Positions 11,690 to 21,636 of a DNA stretch of 64,000 nt are shown here, piece by piece. The position numbers and the translations under genes were made by a program. The notes under the pieces are model-generated. The model did not search any database, was not told where the DNA came from, and was given only the letters and a program-made list of their open reading frames with translations. Within the stretch, counting starts at the first letter, position 1, and every line of letters starts with the position of its first letter. This DNA is from Alphaproteobacteria bacterium. Its GTDB lineage: Bacteria > Pseudomonadota > Alphaproteobacteria > Rickettsiales > SXRF01. The DNA lies in assembly GCA_020049775.1 (NCBI GenBank), contig JAGVLO010000015.1, forward strand, positions 124,001 through 188,000, written 5' to 3'.

Positions 11690-12511
11690 TTATTTTTGAC
11701 AATATTTGCAGAAGAAGGTGGAACGCCCCGCCTGCCTTAGCATTGCCACTGGCTTATGACAGGAAATGCAGGGTTTTCCGCTGCGTCCGTAAACATTGAA
11801 CTGATGTTGGAAGTAACCTGACTCACCCGACACATGCAAAAAATCTTTCAGTGATGAGCCACCGGAAGCAAGCGCATCATCCAGCACTTTGCGTATGGAT
11901 ACTATCATTTGCTTTGCCTTGCCAGCGGCTTCCAGTGCAGGTTTGCGCGGGTCAACACCAGACAGGAACAATGCTTCACTGGCATAAATATTTCCCACGC
12001 CCACTACTACCGCCTGATCCATCAACACAGTTTTGATGGGTGCTTTGCGTCGCGCCAGCGCAGTCTTGAGATAGGCTACCGAAAACTCCTCTTCCAACGG
12101 CTCTGGACCAAGCGCTGCGAACAATGGATGAGTGCTTGTTTCGGCGCGTTTGCACAATGTTATAAGCCCGAAGCGGCGCGCGTCGTTATATATAGTGACA
12201 CGGCCATCAGACAGTTCAAACACTGCATGGTCATGTTTTGAAAAACGCTTTGGAGCCTTTGCTTCCACACTGAAACGGCCCGTCATGCCCAGATGCGCTA
12301 TCATCACATCGTCGCTGTCAAAATCGAACAGCAGATATTTAGCGCGGCGGCGGATGGCCTTAATGCGCCTTCCTTCCAGCAGCGTACTTATATTATCAGG
12401 AAACGGTATGCGCAGGTTATGGCGGCGAAGCGTCACCTTCTTTATGGTAGCATCCTTCAGTGCCTGCTCCAGGCCACGGCGAACCGTTTCTACTTCAGGT
12501 AATTCAGGCAT
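11690..12511 (-). CDS. mutM: Formamidopyrimidine-DNA glycosylase (Fpg)
   Basis: Bifunctional glycosylase/AP lyase that removes 8-oxoguanine and ring-opened purines. The start must be the ATG at 12511, because the enzyme uses Pro2 as nucleophile and the protein then begins MPELPEVETVRRGL (273 residues); an in-frame extension of 13 codons is not used. A conserved Lys sits in RRAKYLLFDF, and the C-terminal zinc finger has four cysteines (PCISCHKP and FFCKYCQK). It is divergent from ubiE with 85 bases between the starts. Confidence 0.95.
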   Translation of the reverse strand: MPELPEVETVRRGLEQALKDATIKKVTLRRHNLRIPFPDNISTLLEGRRIKAIRRRAKYLLFDFDSDDVMIAHLGMTGRFSVEAKAPKRFSKHDHAVFELSDGRVTIYNDARRFGLITLCKRAETSTHPLFAALGPEPLEEEFSVAYLKTALARRKAPIKTVLMDQAVVVGVGNIYASEALFLSGVDPRKPALEAAGKAKQMIVSIRKVLDDALASGGSSLKDFLHVSGESGYFQHQFNVYGRSGKPCISCHKPVAMLRQAGRSTFFCKYCQK

Positions 12512-12596
12512 ATTGCGCTTTAACGGAAAATAGGTTGAGTCAGCAGTCAATTACCCCTATTTTGAGCGCGTTTCCACAGATTAATGAAATTTCCCC

Positions 12597-13334
12597 ATGG
12601 CTGATACAACCCATTTTGGTTTCCGCAAGGTCGCCACAGACGAAAAAGAAAAACTCGTCCGCGGTGTGTTCGATGGCGTTGCTTCTAAATATGACGTGAT
12701 GAACGACCTCATGAGCGGTGGCCTGCATCGCCTGTGGAAAAATGACATGGTCGGCTGGCTTTCCCCACGCGAGGGCATGAAAATACTCGATGTGGCTGGT
12801 GGCACCGGCGACATTGCTTTTCGCATGGCGGAATATGCACCGTGCGAAGTCACTGTGTGCGACATCAACCAGCAGATGATTATAGAAGGCCGCGACCGCG
12901 CGCTTGACCGCAACCTGCGCAAAGGGTTGTCGTGGATGTGCGCTAACGCCGAGTCCCTTCCCTTTGCCGACAATAGCTGGGATGCTTACACCATCGCCTT
13001 TGGCATACGCAACGTCACTCATATAGATAAGGCGCTTTCGGAAGCCTACCGTGTGCTACAACCAGGCGGGCGTTTCATGTGCCTCGAATTCAGCCATCTC
13101 GCGCATGACTGGCTGCAGAAAATGTATGACACCTATTCCTTTAATGTCATTCCGCGCGTGGGCGAATGGGTAACTGGCAACGGCGAACCATATCAGTATC
13201 TAGTAGAGAGTATCCGTCAGTTTCCGAAGCAGGAAGAATTCAAGCGCATGATTGAACAGGCGGGCTTCGGCAATGTGCAGTACCGCAACCTGACGCAGGG
13301 AGTGGTGGCGATTCATTCAGCCAGAAAGTTTTAA
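12597..13334 (+). CDS. ubiE: Ubiquinone/menaquinone C-methyltransferase UbiE
   Basis: SAM-dependent methyltransferase for the C-methylation step of ubiquinone synthesis. The 245-residue protein shows motif [17 protein letters not shown] (about 63-78), the family motif [17 protein letters not shown] near the N-terminus, and [22 protein letters not shown]. It starts with an ATG without a clear ribosome binding site. Its stop overlaps the ubiB start by one base, which indicates an ubiE-ubiB operon. Confidence 0.96.
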   Translation: MADTTHFGFRKVATDEKEKLVRGVFDGVASKYDVMNDLMSGGLHRLWKNDMVGWLSPREGMKILDVAGGTGDIAFRMAEYAPCEVTVCDINQQMIIEGRDRALDRNLRKGLSWMCANAESLPFADNSWDAYTIAFGIRNVTHIDKALSEAYRVLQPGGRFMCLEFSHLAHDWLQKMYDTYSFNVIPRVGEWVTGNGEPYQYLVESIRQFPKQEEFKRMIEQAGFGNVQYRNLTQGVVAIHSARKF

Positions 13335-14887
13335 TGTTACGCTCATTACGCAACAGCCGCAGGTTATTCTTCATATTATTCACGCTTGCGCGTGAGGACG
13401 CCTTGTTCATCTTCGACGAACTTAATGTGATACCTTTGGCGTCGCGCTTCGCAAGCTTGGTACGCAGGCGCAAGCGCGGACTGCGCAAGGGTCAACGCCT
13501 ATCGGCGGCATTCGTTCGTCTTGGCCCCGCATTCATCAAGCTCGGGCAGGTGCTTTCCACCCGCTCGGACCTGATTGGCGATGAAGTGGCCGACGACCTT
13601 GGTGGCCTGCGTGATAACCTGCCCCCCTTCCCCACCAAAATTGCCCGCCCTATTATAGAAGAGCAGCTTGGCAAAAAAATTGAAGAGTTGTTCACCGAGT
13701 TTGATGATAAGCCGGTAGCTGCTGCTTCAATTGCCCAGGTACATAAAGCGACTACTGCAGACGGCAAGATGGTTGCCGTTAAAATATTGCGCCCGAATAT
13801 CGAGGCAGCGTTTGACCGTGACACCGACTTATTTTTCTGGGTTGCCGAGATTCTGGAACGCCGCGTGAGCGGTATGCGCCGCCTAAAACCTCTAGAAGTG
13901 GTGAAAACGCTAAAAGAATCTGTGTTTTTTGAGTTGGATTTGCGCTTCGAGGCAGCGGCAGCAACCGAGATGGCCGCGAACATCGCCCGCCATGCGCATG
14001 GCTTTCGCATTCCGGCGGTTCATTGGAACCTGACAGCAAAGCGCGTGCTTACTACGGAATGGGTGGACGGCATTCCGCTTGGCGATATCGAAGCGGTGCG
14101 TGCTAGCGGTTTTGATGTGGACATGCTGTTGACTAAAGCCGCCAACAGCCTTTTTTCGCAAGTATTCCAGGATGGCTTTTTCCATGCCGACCTGCACCCC
14201 GGCAATTTATTTGTGGATAAAAATGGCGACCTTGTGGCCGTAGATTTCGGCATTATGGGGCGGCTGGATTTCAAATCGCGTATGTATATCGCTGAAATTC
14301 TGCGCGGCTTTCTAAACGAGGATTACTGCCATGTGGCCGAGGTACATTTCACCGCAGGTTATGTGCCTTACGGCAAATCTCTGGAAGCCTTCACACAGGC
14401 TTGTATGGCCGTTGCACGTCCAATCACCGGCAAGCCGCTCAATGAAATATCGATAGCTAAATTACTTGGCCAGATGTTTAAGATAGCCGCCGAATTTGAA
14501 ATGGAAGTACAGCCACAACTACTGCTGCTGCAAAAAACCATGATGGTCACCGAAGGCGTGGGCCGTATGCTGAACCCGAAGCTTAATATGTGGGAGCTGT
14601 CGCGCCCGCTGATTGAGGAATGGGCTGTTTCGCATTTTAGTCTTGCCGGAAAAGCAAAAGACGCTGCGCAGCAGGGCTATGATATTGTGCGCAAAGTGCC
14701 GATGATGCTTGCGCATATCGAGCATACGGTGCGTGCATTGGGTGACGAGCGCGGCATACGCCTGCACCCGCAGAGTATTGATTCCATTAATCAGGCGCGG
14801 CGCGAAGTGTGGGGGCAATGGCTGTTGCTTGGCTGGGTTTCGCTCGGAGTGCTTACGCTGCTTGGGGCGGTCTTGGTTTATCAGTAA
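13334..14887 (+). CDS. ubiB: Ubiquinone biosynthesis kinase-like protein UbiB
   Basis: Atypical ABC1/ADCK family kinase-like protein needed for ubiquinone synthesis. The 517-residue protein has the family KxGQ motif in FIKLGQVLSTRSDLI (about 71-85), the Ala-containing nucleotide loop AAASIAQVHKA, the catalytic-loop HADLHPGNL and the metal-binding DFGIMGRLD, and a C-terminal hydrophobic anchor (LLLGWVSLGVLTLLGAVLVY). It overlaps the end of the convergent GT2 gene by 35 bases. Confidence 0.94.
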   Translation: MLRSLRNSRRLFFILFTLAREDALFIFDELNVIPLASRFASLVRRRKRGLRKGQRLSAAFVRLGPAFIKLGQVLSTRSDLIGDEVADDLGGLRDNLPPFPTKIARPIIEEQLGKKIEELFTEFDDKPVAAASIAQVHKATTADGKMVAVKILRPNIEAAFDRDTDLFFWVAEILERRVSGMRRLKPLEVVKTLKESVFFELDLRFEAAAATEMAANIARHAHGFRIPAVHWNLTAKRVLTTEWVDGIPLGDIEAVRASGFDVDMLLTKAANSLFSQVFQDGFFHADLHPGNLFVDKNGDLVAVDFGIMGRLDFKSRMYIAEILRGFLNEDYCHVAEVHFTAGYVPYGKSLEAFTQACMAVARPITGKPLNEISIAKLLGQMFKIAAEFEMEVQPQLLLLQKTMMVTEGVGRMLNPKLNMWELSRPLIEEWAVSHFSLAGKAKDAAQQGYDIVRKVPMMLAHIEHTVRALGDERGIRLHPQSIDSINQARREVWGQWLLLGWVSLGVLTLLGAVLVYQ

Positions 14888-15761
14888 ACTCGTTGATACC
14901 TTTGATGCGGCCGCGGTAGCGGTTGTATTTTTCATCGTTACCGATAGTTATGTAATAAGCCGCACGCAGTGAATATAGCAAATGTAACTTATTGGCCAGC
15001 TTGGTTGCGGCTTTTTTGCCGTGATATTTCTCTTCTATATACAGGCGTGACCACAGCATCTGTTTCTGCTTGAAGGATTCTGCTTCTGCAACTTTTTCTG
15101 GTGATTTGGGCTTGGCCACAGATGCGCCCATGAGGTGCATGGCATGTGCGCCGTGTACCAGCACCAGCGAATTTCCCGCTTGCCGCACGCGCAGGCATAA
15201 ATCGTCGTCTTCATAATATAGGAAAATGGCTGGATCAAAAAAACCGATGGTTTTAAGATGTCTCATATTGAGTAGCCACACAGCGCCGGAAAGGAACTCG
15301 GCACATAAATCACCTGAAGGCGCTATGGCTTTGTCGCGCTGTTTTTCACGGTCAAACACATTGCGCTTGTAGCTGTGGTGCGGTTCGTGTTGTGCATCTG
15401 CAAGTTCGGGCGCAAGTATGGTTGCCTCAGGGTAGCGGTTGGCAGCCTCGAGCATTTTTTCCAATGCGCCCTCTTTTAATACGGCATCAGGGTTAACCAG
15501 CAGGGCAAACTCCGTGCGTGTTTTGTTAAGGCCTATATTGTTGGCACGGCCGAAGCCGTCATTCTTTGGGTTTTCAATAAGTTCAACGGCGGGAAAGTCC
15601 CTGCGTATCAGTTCGCAGGTGTCATCTACGCTGCAATTATCCACCACGATAATTTTTTCAATGGCGCTTTCCCCATTTAGGCTGGCAAGCGCCTGCGCGA
15701 TAACGCCTGCGCTGTTATAGGCGACAAGTATGGCGGTAACGGGTTTTTGCGGCTGTACCAT
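14853..15761 (-). CDS. Family 2 glycosyltransferase
   Basis: Inverting GT-A glycosyltransferase of the rhamnosyltransferase-like group. I choose the ATG at 15761, giving 302 residues beginning MVQPQKPVTAILVAYNS, the conserved first strand; the open frame continues 42 codons upstream with no family similarity. Further motifs are IIVVDNCSVDDT, the metal-binding NPDAVL, and FLYYEDDDLCLRVRQAG, which carries the catalytic acidic residues. It probably acts at the cytoplasmic face in O-antigen or exopolysaccharide assembly. The acceptor is unknown and no other polysaccharide genes are adjacent. Confidence 0.88.
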   Translation of the reverse strand: MVQPQKPVTAILVAYNSAGVIAQALASLNGESAIEKIIVVDNCSVDDTCELIRRDFPAVELIENPKNDGFGRANNIGLNKTRTEFALLVNPDAVLKEGALEKMLEAANRYPEATILAPELADAQHEPHHSYKRNVFDREKQRDKAIAPSGDLCAEFLSGAVWLLNMRHLKTIGFFDPAIFLYYEDDDLCLRVRQAGNSLVLVHGAHAMHLMGASVAKPKSPEKVAEAESFKQKQMLWSRLYIEEKYHGKKAATKLANKLHLLYSLRAAYYITIGNDEKYNRYRGRIKGINEFTDKPRPPQAA

Positions 15762-15908
15762 GGATAGCATCGAAAATGTGTGAAGTACGGTTAAGGCTAT
15801 AACACGGAAGCCTGACTCACCACAACCTTGTTTGCTGTCATGTTTTACTTGAGGATAGAATATGATAAGGTTATTGAGTAATCTCATTTTGTTTGTTATT
15901 TTAGATTC

Positions 15909-16595
15909 ATGCGCTTATTTTTTGCCCTTATTGCCGTTCTAGCCTTTAGCTTCCCCCGTCATGGGCTGGCGCTGGATGATTTGGCGCTACGCAGCCTGTC
16001 TGATTCCGAGCGGGCTTATTACAATCTCGTGTTTGATTATGTTATGGAAGCCGTCAAAGCTGATGGTAAATATGAATGGGCCAGCTACAGCGCTAAGGGT
16101 ACGATGACCGTATCCCAAGCCTATATCAGCAAATCAGGATCCACCTGCCGTAATTTTGCGGAAGTATTTACTGTGCATGGGTTGCAGGGTGAAAACGAAG
16201 GTATCGGTTGCAAGCGCAGAGGGTATCAGGGCTGGTGCAAGCTGGGTATGAATGATGCAGGTACTTGTGCCATGGAACGCAGCAAAGGCAGCGCTGATAA
16301 TCTTGTTGATAACGTTACAGATGCTCTTGGCAGTGTTGGAAGCACAGTCAGTGGCGGTGGCGGTATTGGTGGTGTGGGTGCAGGTTCTATGGGTGACGCT
16401 ACTGTCGAAGGTGTGGCAGATACCATGCAGGGTGTCACCGAGGCAGGCATTGAAGCTGTTGGAAAAGCCGGTGGTGTGGATGCTAGCGGCGCCAGCCGCA
16501 GCGTTGGTAAGGCAGCCAGCGGCGCGGGCAAGGAAGTAAGCCGCCCGGGTGTAATTCCCGATACGGTGAACACCGTAGGCGGCACCGTCCGCTAA
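15909..16595 (+). CDS. Secreted surface-antigen-like protein
   Basis: A 228-residue protein with a signal peptide (MRLFFALIAVLAFSF..., predicted cleavage after GLA near residue 22). Residues 60-122 have the pattern GSTCRNFAEVFTV, GIGCKR, GWCKL and GTCAME. This Cys-Arg spacing is reminiscent of the C-terminal domain of rickettsial 17-kDa-type outer-membrane antigens, a weak similarity. The last 100 residues are low-complexity Gly/Val/Ser with GVGAG and VGKA repeats, likely flexible. A surface or periplasmic location is inferred. Confidence 0.6.
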   Translation: MRLFFALIAVLAFSFPRHGLALDDLALRSLSDSERAYYNLVFDYVMEAVKADGKYEWASYSAKGTMTVSQAYISKSGSTCRNFAEVFTVHGLQGENEGIGCKRRGYQGWCKLGMNDAGTCAMERSKGSADNLVDNVTDALGSVGSTVSGGGGIGGVGAGSMGDATVEGVADTMQGVTEAGIEAVGKAGGVDASGASRSVGKAASGAGKEVSRPGVIPDTVNTVGGTVR

Positions 16596-16607
16596 TTCAC
16601 TTTAAAA

Positions 16608-17285
16608 TTATATGGCTTTGCGGGTTTTTACTGCTTCCAGTATTGAACGGGCATGCTTGATAACATCGTCAAACATAGCTTCCGTCAACGTTCCGGTATT
16701 GATGTTATAGCGTGAGCAGTGGTAGCTGTCGATAAGACTGACTTGCCCGAACAGCGGGTATATTGCGTTGTGTATAAACTTGGCATAAGAAGCTTTTTTA
16801 CCCGCCGCTCGCAGCACGGCATTGTGCGAAATCTGGCCGAGCGAAACGATGCATTTTAGGTTGGGCATGGCTTTCATTTCAGCAGCAAGGAAGTTGTTGC
16901 ACTGCTTTATTTCTGATGTTTCCGGTTTATTTTCCTGCGGCACGCAGCGCACGGCGTTGGTGATGCGGCAATTGGCAAGGCTCAGGCCGTCGCGGTAAGT
17001 GCCGGTGATGGTGTCGCCGCGCGGGCTGGAATAGCTGCCGTTGGCAAAGCCATTACGCAATAACGCGTGGAATAAAATATCACCCGCGTAATCGCCGGTA
17101 AACGGACGGCCTGTGGCATTTGCGCCCTTCAGTCCGGGCGCAAGCCCAACCACCAACAGTTCCGCATCCATGCTGCCGAATGCCGGCACAGGGCCATTAA
17201 AAAACCCGGGATATTCCCGCCTGTTCTGTTCGCGGAAGCCGCATAACCTTGGGCAGAGCGTACAATCATTATCTGGCTGGATCAT
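16608..17285 (-). CDS. Uracil-DNA glycosylase family 5 (UDGb)
   Basis: Base-excision repair enzyme that removes uracil and other deaminated bases. The 225-residue protein begins with a cysteine cluster CTLCPRLCG for a [4Fe-4S] cluster. The family motif is GLAPGLKGANATGRPFTGDYAGD (about 51-73), which lacks the catalytic Asp of family 1, as in family 5. Later come RITNAVRCVPQENKP and a SYHCSRYNINTG motif matching the C-terminal His motif. The gene is separated from the convergent secreted-protein gene by 12 bases. Confidence 0.85.
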   Translation of the reverse strand: MIQPDNDCTLCPRLCGFREQNRREYPGFFNGPVPAFGSMDAELLVVGLAPGLKGANATGRPFTGDYAGDILFHALLRNGFANGSYSSPRGDTITGTYRDGLSLANCRITNAVRCVPQENKPETSEIKQCNNFLAAEMKAMPNLKCIVSLGQISHNAVLRAAGKKASYAKFIHNAIYPLFGQVSLIDSYHCSRYNINTGTLTEAMFDDVIKHARSILEAVKTRKAI

Positions 17286-17293
17286 GCTACCTA

Positions 17294-17779
17294 TTATTCC
17301 ATCTGATGTTGGCCGGGGTCGCGGTCGCGCCTTTTACGCAGGCGGTCAACGGCGGAATCGCGATCGTTTTCCTGCTTGGCCAGAATTTCCAGCGTATCCA
17401 GCTCGCTTTCGATATTCTCGGGGTGTGTGACATCTACTCCGGCCTTGAGCAGCTCACCCAGAGGGGCAATCACACTGAAAGTGACAAGATCCATCGGTTC
17501 GTACGGATGTCCGAATTCTTCTATCACCTGTTTATTAAATTCATGCACTCCGGTTAGTTCAGGAAGGGCATCCGGCTTGATGGTTTCTGAAACTTCCGGG
17601 TCGAAACGGCTACTGATTTTGATGATAGCCGAGGCGATACCAAGCGATTCAACTACCTGCTTTGCTTGATCGAAGCCATCATAACCGTTGGTATCCATAA
17701 TGGCCATGCCCATATAAGTAATACCATTGTTTTCCTTAAGTTTTTCAGCGGTATCGTTATGAATTCCGTACCAGTTCAT
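17294..17779 (-). CDS. Hypothetical protein
   Basis: I take the ATG at 17779 (161 residues, MNWYGIHNDTAEKLK); the frame extends 14 codons further upstream. The sequence is mixed alpha/beta and acidic, with a charged C-terminus that includes QENDRDSAVDRLRKRRDRD. No family recognised. It ends 8 bases before the uracil-DNA glycosylase start on the same strand, so the two are probably co-transcribed. Upstream lies the 254-base groES promoter region. Confidence 0.55.
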   Translation of the reverse strand: MNWYGIHNDTAEKLKENNGITYMGMAIMDTNGYDGFDQAKQVVESLGIASAIIKISSRFDPEVSETIKPDALPELTGVHEFNKQVIEEFGHPYEPMDLVTFSVIAPLGELLKAGVDVTHPENIESELDTLEILAKQENDRDSAVDRLRKRRDRDPGQHQME

Positions 17780-17908
17780 TTTTTGCTGCCCTAAAATGTT
17801 ACACTCAACCTTAACCTGCAATCCCTGCAGCAGTCTATATTTTTTGGCCGTATTTTTGTCTATTTATCAGGAATTTTGGCTTTTTTTGAGATTTTTCATA
17901 AATACCTC

Positions 17909-17937
17909 TTGAAAGCTGTCACCCATATACTTATATC
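17909..17937 (+). promoter_or_regulatory. Candidate groESL promoter
   Basis: A -35 element TTGAAA (17909-17914) and a -10 element TATATC (17932-17937) with a 17-base spacer lie about 97 bases before groES. The spacing fits a housekeeping sigma factor. I found no HrcA/CIRCE inverted repeat in the upstream region and no sigma-32 box with correct spacing, although CTTGAAA followed by ACCCAT faintly resembles one. Confidence 0.45.
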
Positions 17938-18033
17938 ACGTGCACCAACGCGTCTGAGCGGCACTTTTGGCTGTTTACGTACGTTTACAAGATTTATAAC
18001 CCATTTGTATGATTTGTTTTAGGGAGTAGCACT

Positions 18034-18348
18034 ATGAAAATTAAACCATTAGGCGACCGTATCGTTGTCGAGCGTCTGGAACAGGACACCAAGACCGCCG
18101 GCGGCATTATTATCCCCGATACTGCGAAAGAAAAGCCGAAGCAGGCAAAAGTAATTGCTGTTGGCCCAGGCGCTAAGGATGATAACGGCAAGCGCATCCC
18201 GATGGATATTGAAGTAGGCGATATCGTTCTCTTCACCCAATGGGCAGGCAACGAAGTGAAAGTTGAAGGCAAAGAGTTGCTGGTTCTCAAAGAAAGCGAC
18301 GTTATCGGTATCATCGAAGATGCCGGTTCCAAAAAAAAAGCAGCCTAA
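18034..18348 (+). CDS. groES: Co-chaperonin GroES
   Basis: The 10-kDa lid of the GroEL folding chamber. The 104-residue protein has [14 protein letters not shown] at the start, the mobile loop [16 protein letters not shown] (about 20-35) and the C-terminal [18 protein letters not shown] lies about 10 bases upstream of the ATG. It is the first gene of a groES-groEL operon, with 34 bases between the two. Confidence 0.97.
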   Translation: MKIKPLGDRIVVERLEQDTKTAGGIIIPDTAKEKPKQAKVIAVGPGAKDDNGKRIPMDIEVGDIVLFTQWAGNEVKVEGKELLVLKESDVIGIIEDAGSKKKAA

Positions 18349-18382
18349 CTAGTTAGCACACAAATTTTAAGGAGAATGAACA

Positions 18383-20038
18383 ATGACCGCTAAAGAACTC
18401 AAATACGGTTCAGAGGCCCGCGAGCAAATCCTCGTCGGCGCACAGAAACTGGCAAACGCTGTAAAAGTTACCCTCGGACCCCGTGGCCGTAACGTCATCA
18501 TCGACAAATCCTACGGCGCTCCGCGCATCACCAAGGACGGCGTATCGGTAGCCAAGGAAATCACCCTGCCGAACAAATTCCAGAACATGGGCGCACAGAT
18601 GCTCCGCGAAGTGGCCAGCAAATCCGCTGACCTCGCTGGCGACGGCACAACCACCGCCACCGTTCTCGCTCAGGCTATTTTTACTGAAGGTTCCAAGGCA
18701 GTTGCTGCCGGTCTGAACCCGATGGATCTGAAGCGCGGTATCGACCTCGCGGTTGAAGCAGTTGTTGCTGAAATCAAAAAGAAGAGCAAGCCTGTCAGCT
18801 CCAAAGCTGAGTGGGCGCAGGTTGCTACCATTTCTGCTAACGGTGACAAGGAAGTCGGCGAAAAGATCGCTGAAGCCATGGAAAAAGTTGGTAAAGAAGG
18901 CGTGATCACAGTTGAAGAGGCCAAAGGTCTCGCTTTCGAACTCGATACCGTAGAAGGTATGCAGTTCGACCGTGGTTACCTCTCCCCATACTTCGTGACC
19001 AACGCAGAAAAGATGGTTGTAGAGCTGGAAAGCCCCTACATCCTCATTTTCGAAAAGAAGCTCTCGGGCCTGCAGCCGATGCTGCCGTTGCTTGAACAAG
19101 TTGTTCAGCAACAGCGTCCTCTCCTCATCATCGCTGAAGATGTTGAAGGTGAAGCGCTTGCTACCCTCGTGGTCAACAAGCTGCGTGGTGGCCTGAAGGT
19201 TGCCGCTGTGAAAGCTCCGGGCTTTGGCGACCGCCGCAAGTCCCTGCTTGAAGACATTGCTGTACTCACATCTGGCGAAGTTATCAGCGAAGATCTCGGT
19301 ATTAAGCTGGAAACCGTTACCATCAAGAGCCTCGGTAAAGCCAAGAAAGTGGTTATCACCAAAGACGATACCACTATCGTTGACGGTGCCGGCGCAAAGA
19401 AGGATATCGAAGCCCGCTGCACCCAGATTCGTGCGCAGATCGAAGAAACTTCTTCTGACTATGACCGTGAAAAACTGCAGGAACGCCTTGCTAAATTGGC
19501 TGGCGGCGTTGCGGTTCTCAAGGTTGGCGGTTCTACCGAAGTAGAAGTAAAAGAACGCAAAGACCGCGTTGACGATGCCCTGCACGCTACCCGCGCCGCA
19601 GTAGAAGAAGGTATCGTTCCGGGCGGCGGTTCTACCCTGCTCTACGCTTCACGCGCTCTCGAAAAAGTGAAGGTTGAAAACGACGACCAGAAAGCCGGTG
19701 TCAACATCGTGAAACGCGCCCTCCAAGCTCCGCTTCGCCAGATTGTTGAAAACGCTGGCCTCGACGGTGCAGTTGTTGCAGGCAAGCTGCTCGAAAGCAG
19801 CGACAGCAACTATGGCTACGATGCGCAGAAGCTTGACTACTGCGACATGATCAAGGCTGGTATCATCGACCCGACCAAGGTTGTACGCGCTGCTCTGCAG
19901 GGCGCGGCCTCGGTTGCAAGCCTGCTTATCACCACAGAAGCCCTCGTAGCAGACCTGCCGGAAGACAAGAATTCTTCTGGTAATTCTGGTGGCGGCGGCA
20001 TGGGTGGTATGGGTGGCATGGGCGGAATGGATTTCTAA
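18383..20038 (+). CDS. groEL: Chaperonin GroEL
   Basis: The 60-kDa ring chaperonin. The 551-residue protein shows [20 protein letters not shown], the ATP-binding [14 protein letters not shown] and [13 protein letters not shown], and ends in the Gly-Met-rich tail [13 protein letters not shown] strong AAGGAG (18369-18374) lies 8 bases before the ATG. The codon use is visibly more biased (GGC, AAG, CTC) than that of its neighbours, as expected for a highly expressed gene. A strong terminator follows. Confidence 0.98.
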   Translation: MTAKELKYGSEAREQILVGAQKLANAVKVTLGPRGRNVIIDKSYGAPRITKDGVSVAKEITLPNKFQNMGAQMLREVASKSADLAGDGTTTATVLAQAIFTEGSKAVAAGLNPMDLKRGIDLAVEAVVAEIKKKSKPVSSKAEWAQVATISANGDKEVGEKIAEAMEKVGKEGVITVEEAKGLAFELDTVEGMQFDRGYLSPYFVTNAEKMVVELESPYILIFEKKLSGLQPMLPLLEQVVQQQRPLLIIAEDVEGEALATLVVNKLRGGLKVAAVKAPGFGDRRKSLLEDIAVLTSGEVISEDLGIKLETVTIKSLGKAKKVVITKDDTTIVDGAGAKKDIEARCTQIRAQIEETSSDYDREKLQERLAKLAGGVAVLKVGGSTEVEVKERKDRVDDALHATRAAVEEGIVPGGGSTLLYASRALEKVKVENDDQKAGVNIVKRALQAPLRQIVENAGLDGAVVAGKLLESSDSNYGYDAQKLDYCDMIKAGIIDPTKVVRAALQGAASVASLLITTEALVADLPEDKNSSGNSGGGGMGGMGGMGGMDF

Positions 20039-20063
20039 TCTTCTAACCATCTATATTAACCAT

Positions 20064-20093
20064 GGAAAAGGGCGGTTTATACCGCCCTTTTCC
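20064..20093 (+). terminator. Rho-independent terminator of groESL
   Basis: A perfect 13-bp stem (GGAAAAGGGCGGT / ACCGCCCTTTTCC) with a TTAT loop, 26 bases after the groEL stop; the descending stem contains the T-run CTTTTCC and is followed by TTTG. It ends the operon before the next gene. Confidence 0.85.
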
Positions 20094-20237
20094 TTTGTGT
20101 CCGGCTAACCCGTTCTTATTCACATATAAATATTGTGATTTCTTCACGGAAACTTCACAACAACAGGGGGCTAGTTATGTTATGTTATAGACAGTGATTC
20201 AGGTTTTAACCCTCTAAATAGTAATAGGCATTCTACC

Positions 20238-21527
20238 GTGGCATCGGGATTAACCACTGAAAATCCTACAGATAAGCTGGGATCCCCTCCCCTGTCCGTT
20301 GGGCAGGCTGAGGCGGATAAAGCCACCAGTAAGCCTGTGACCAGCCAGTCTGCCGCTCCCGAAAACAGGAACACCGAAACCAAGCAGGCCAGTCAGGGCG
20401 ATGACTTGAAGAAAATTGCCCCCGAAATGAAAAGCCGCAGCTGGGGCGACCGCTTTAAAGGTAAGCTCTTTGGCTTCTTCAACCACGTTGTGGTGAATTA
20501 TGCACTGAACACTATTATTGCTGCCACTTTCACATATTTTGCTGAGAAGCACATTCTGAATGACAATTACAGGCAGAGACTGGCCAGCTTGCTGCACACT
20601 ACCCAGGGCAGCTCATCCTTCGTAGCGGCCAACTATGCTGTCAGTGCAGGCTTGCTCACCATGGGCGGCACCTCGCTTTTGCCATACATGAAGCATGCTG
20701 AGGAAAACAAGCAGGGCTACCAGTACGGTGTCAGTAAATTCCTCGACAAAACCCAGAAGTTTTTGGGTATGGGCAATGTCGATACAGAAAAGAATCTCGC
20801 CGATTATAAAATGATTGACCATATCAGTGCGTCCATCAAGCTTGGTCGCTCGCATGGTGTATCCGAAGAAGAAATTAAGCGTCTCGAAGAAAAACACCAT
20901 TTTGCTTTCCAAGAGGATGGTGAAGCAAAGTTTGATACTGTTGAGAAATCATGGTGGGAAATGCTCAAGGCGCGTGCTGTTGCCATCCTGTTTTCAATGG
21001 GTACGGGAGCTTTGCTTGGTTATAGCAAGGGCGACAAACGGACTGCAGAACAGAAGGTAGAGGACGAGGAAAGAGGCCATTTTGGTGATAGGGGCTATGC
21101 CAACGTAGAAAACGCTGTTATTCCCGGACTGGCTGATAAATTGCAAACAGCACCGGTGACAAAGCATCTTGTTGGTACGGATAAATGGATCGGCAACCCA
21201 CTGCACTTTGCTAAACTGTTGCTGGAAGATGCTATCTTGACTGTTGTGTCCATGGCTACCTTCTTCTTCATGACCAGGACTGATGAAGGGGCAGACGCCA
21301 AGGAAGTGGACAAAAACAAAGACGGTTGGGTCAGTAAGGAAGAAGCTGTCGAATTCAAAACAAAAAATCCGGACAAGAGGCTGGACCGCGATGTGGATGT
21401 TGAAGAGGTAATTCATCACAAACCTTCGCAAAGGAAGGGTGTCAGCGCTCCAACAAACGGCTACAAGGAAAAAGTTAATACTGACCGTCAGGCCGCCAAG
21501 GAAACGTCTGCTCAGGTTGCGCCGTAA
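20238..21527 (+). CDS. Membrane protein with EF-hand-like calcium loop
   Basis: A 429-residue protein starting with GTG at 20238; the first in-frame ATG would remove about 63 residues. The N-terminus is polar and Ser/Thr-rich. About four hydrophobic segments follow: around ALNTIIAATFTYF, YAVSAGLLTMGGTSLLPY, AILFSMGTGALLGYS and ILTVVSMATFFFM. Near residue 360 is DKNKDGWVSKEE, which fits the DxNxDG.....E EF-hand calcium loop exactly. The tail is basic and polar. I do not recognise the family. It is separated from groEL by the terminator, so it has its own promoter. Confidence 0.65.
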   Translation: MASGLTTENPTDKLGSPPLSVGQAEADKATSKPVTSQSAAPENRNTETKQASQGDDLKKIAPEMKSRSWGDRFKGKLFGFFNHVVVNYALNTIIAATFTYFAEKHILNDNYRQRLASLLHTTQGSSSFVAANYAVSAGLLTMGGTSLLPYMKHAEENKQGYQYGVSKFLDKTQKFLGMGNVDTEKNLADYKMIDHISASIKLGRSHGVSEEEIKRLEEKHHFAFQEDGEAKFDTVEKSWWEMLKARAVAILFSMGTGALLGYSKGDKRTAEQKVEDEERGHFGDRGYANVENAVIPGLADKLQTAPVTKHLVGTDKWIGNPLHFAKLLLEDAILTVVSMATFFFMTRTDEGADAKEVDKNKDGWVSKEEAVEFKTKNPDKRLDRDVDVEEVIHHKPSQRKGVSAPTNGYKEKVNTDRQAAKETSAQVAP

Positions 21528-21636
21528 GCGCGGCAGATGTTCCAGCAGGAAACAGATTATTTTTCATCTGCATATTTGCCTAATCCATTAAAATAGCTAT
21601 AGTGCTGTCTCGACTTAGAAACAGTACATTGGTTGC

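Noticed and set aside
17822..18033. Heat-shock elements (CIRCE/HrcA or sigma-32) upstream of groES
   Set aside because: No TTAGCACTC-N9-GAGTGCTAA repeat is present. CTTGAAA...ACCCAT has a spacer of about 7 bases, too short for a sigma-32 promoter, so only a housekeeping-like promoter is called.
18410..19585. Long antisense open frame opposite groEL
   Set aside because: A shadow of the strongly biased groEL codon use; Phe/Asn-rich translation with no recognisable domain.
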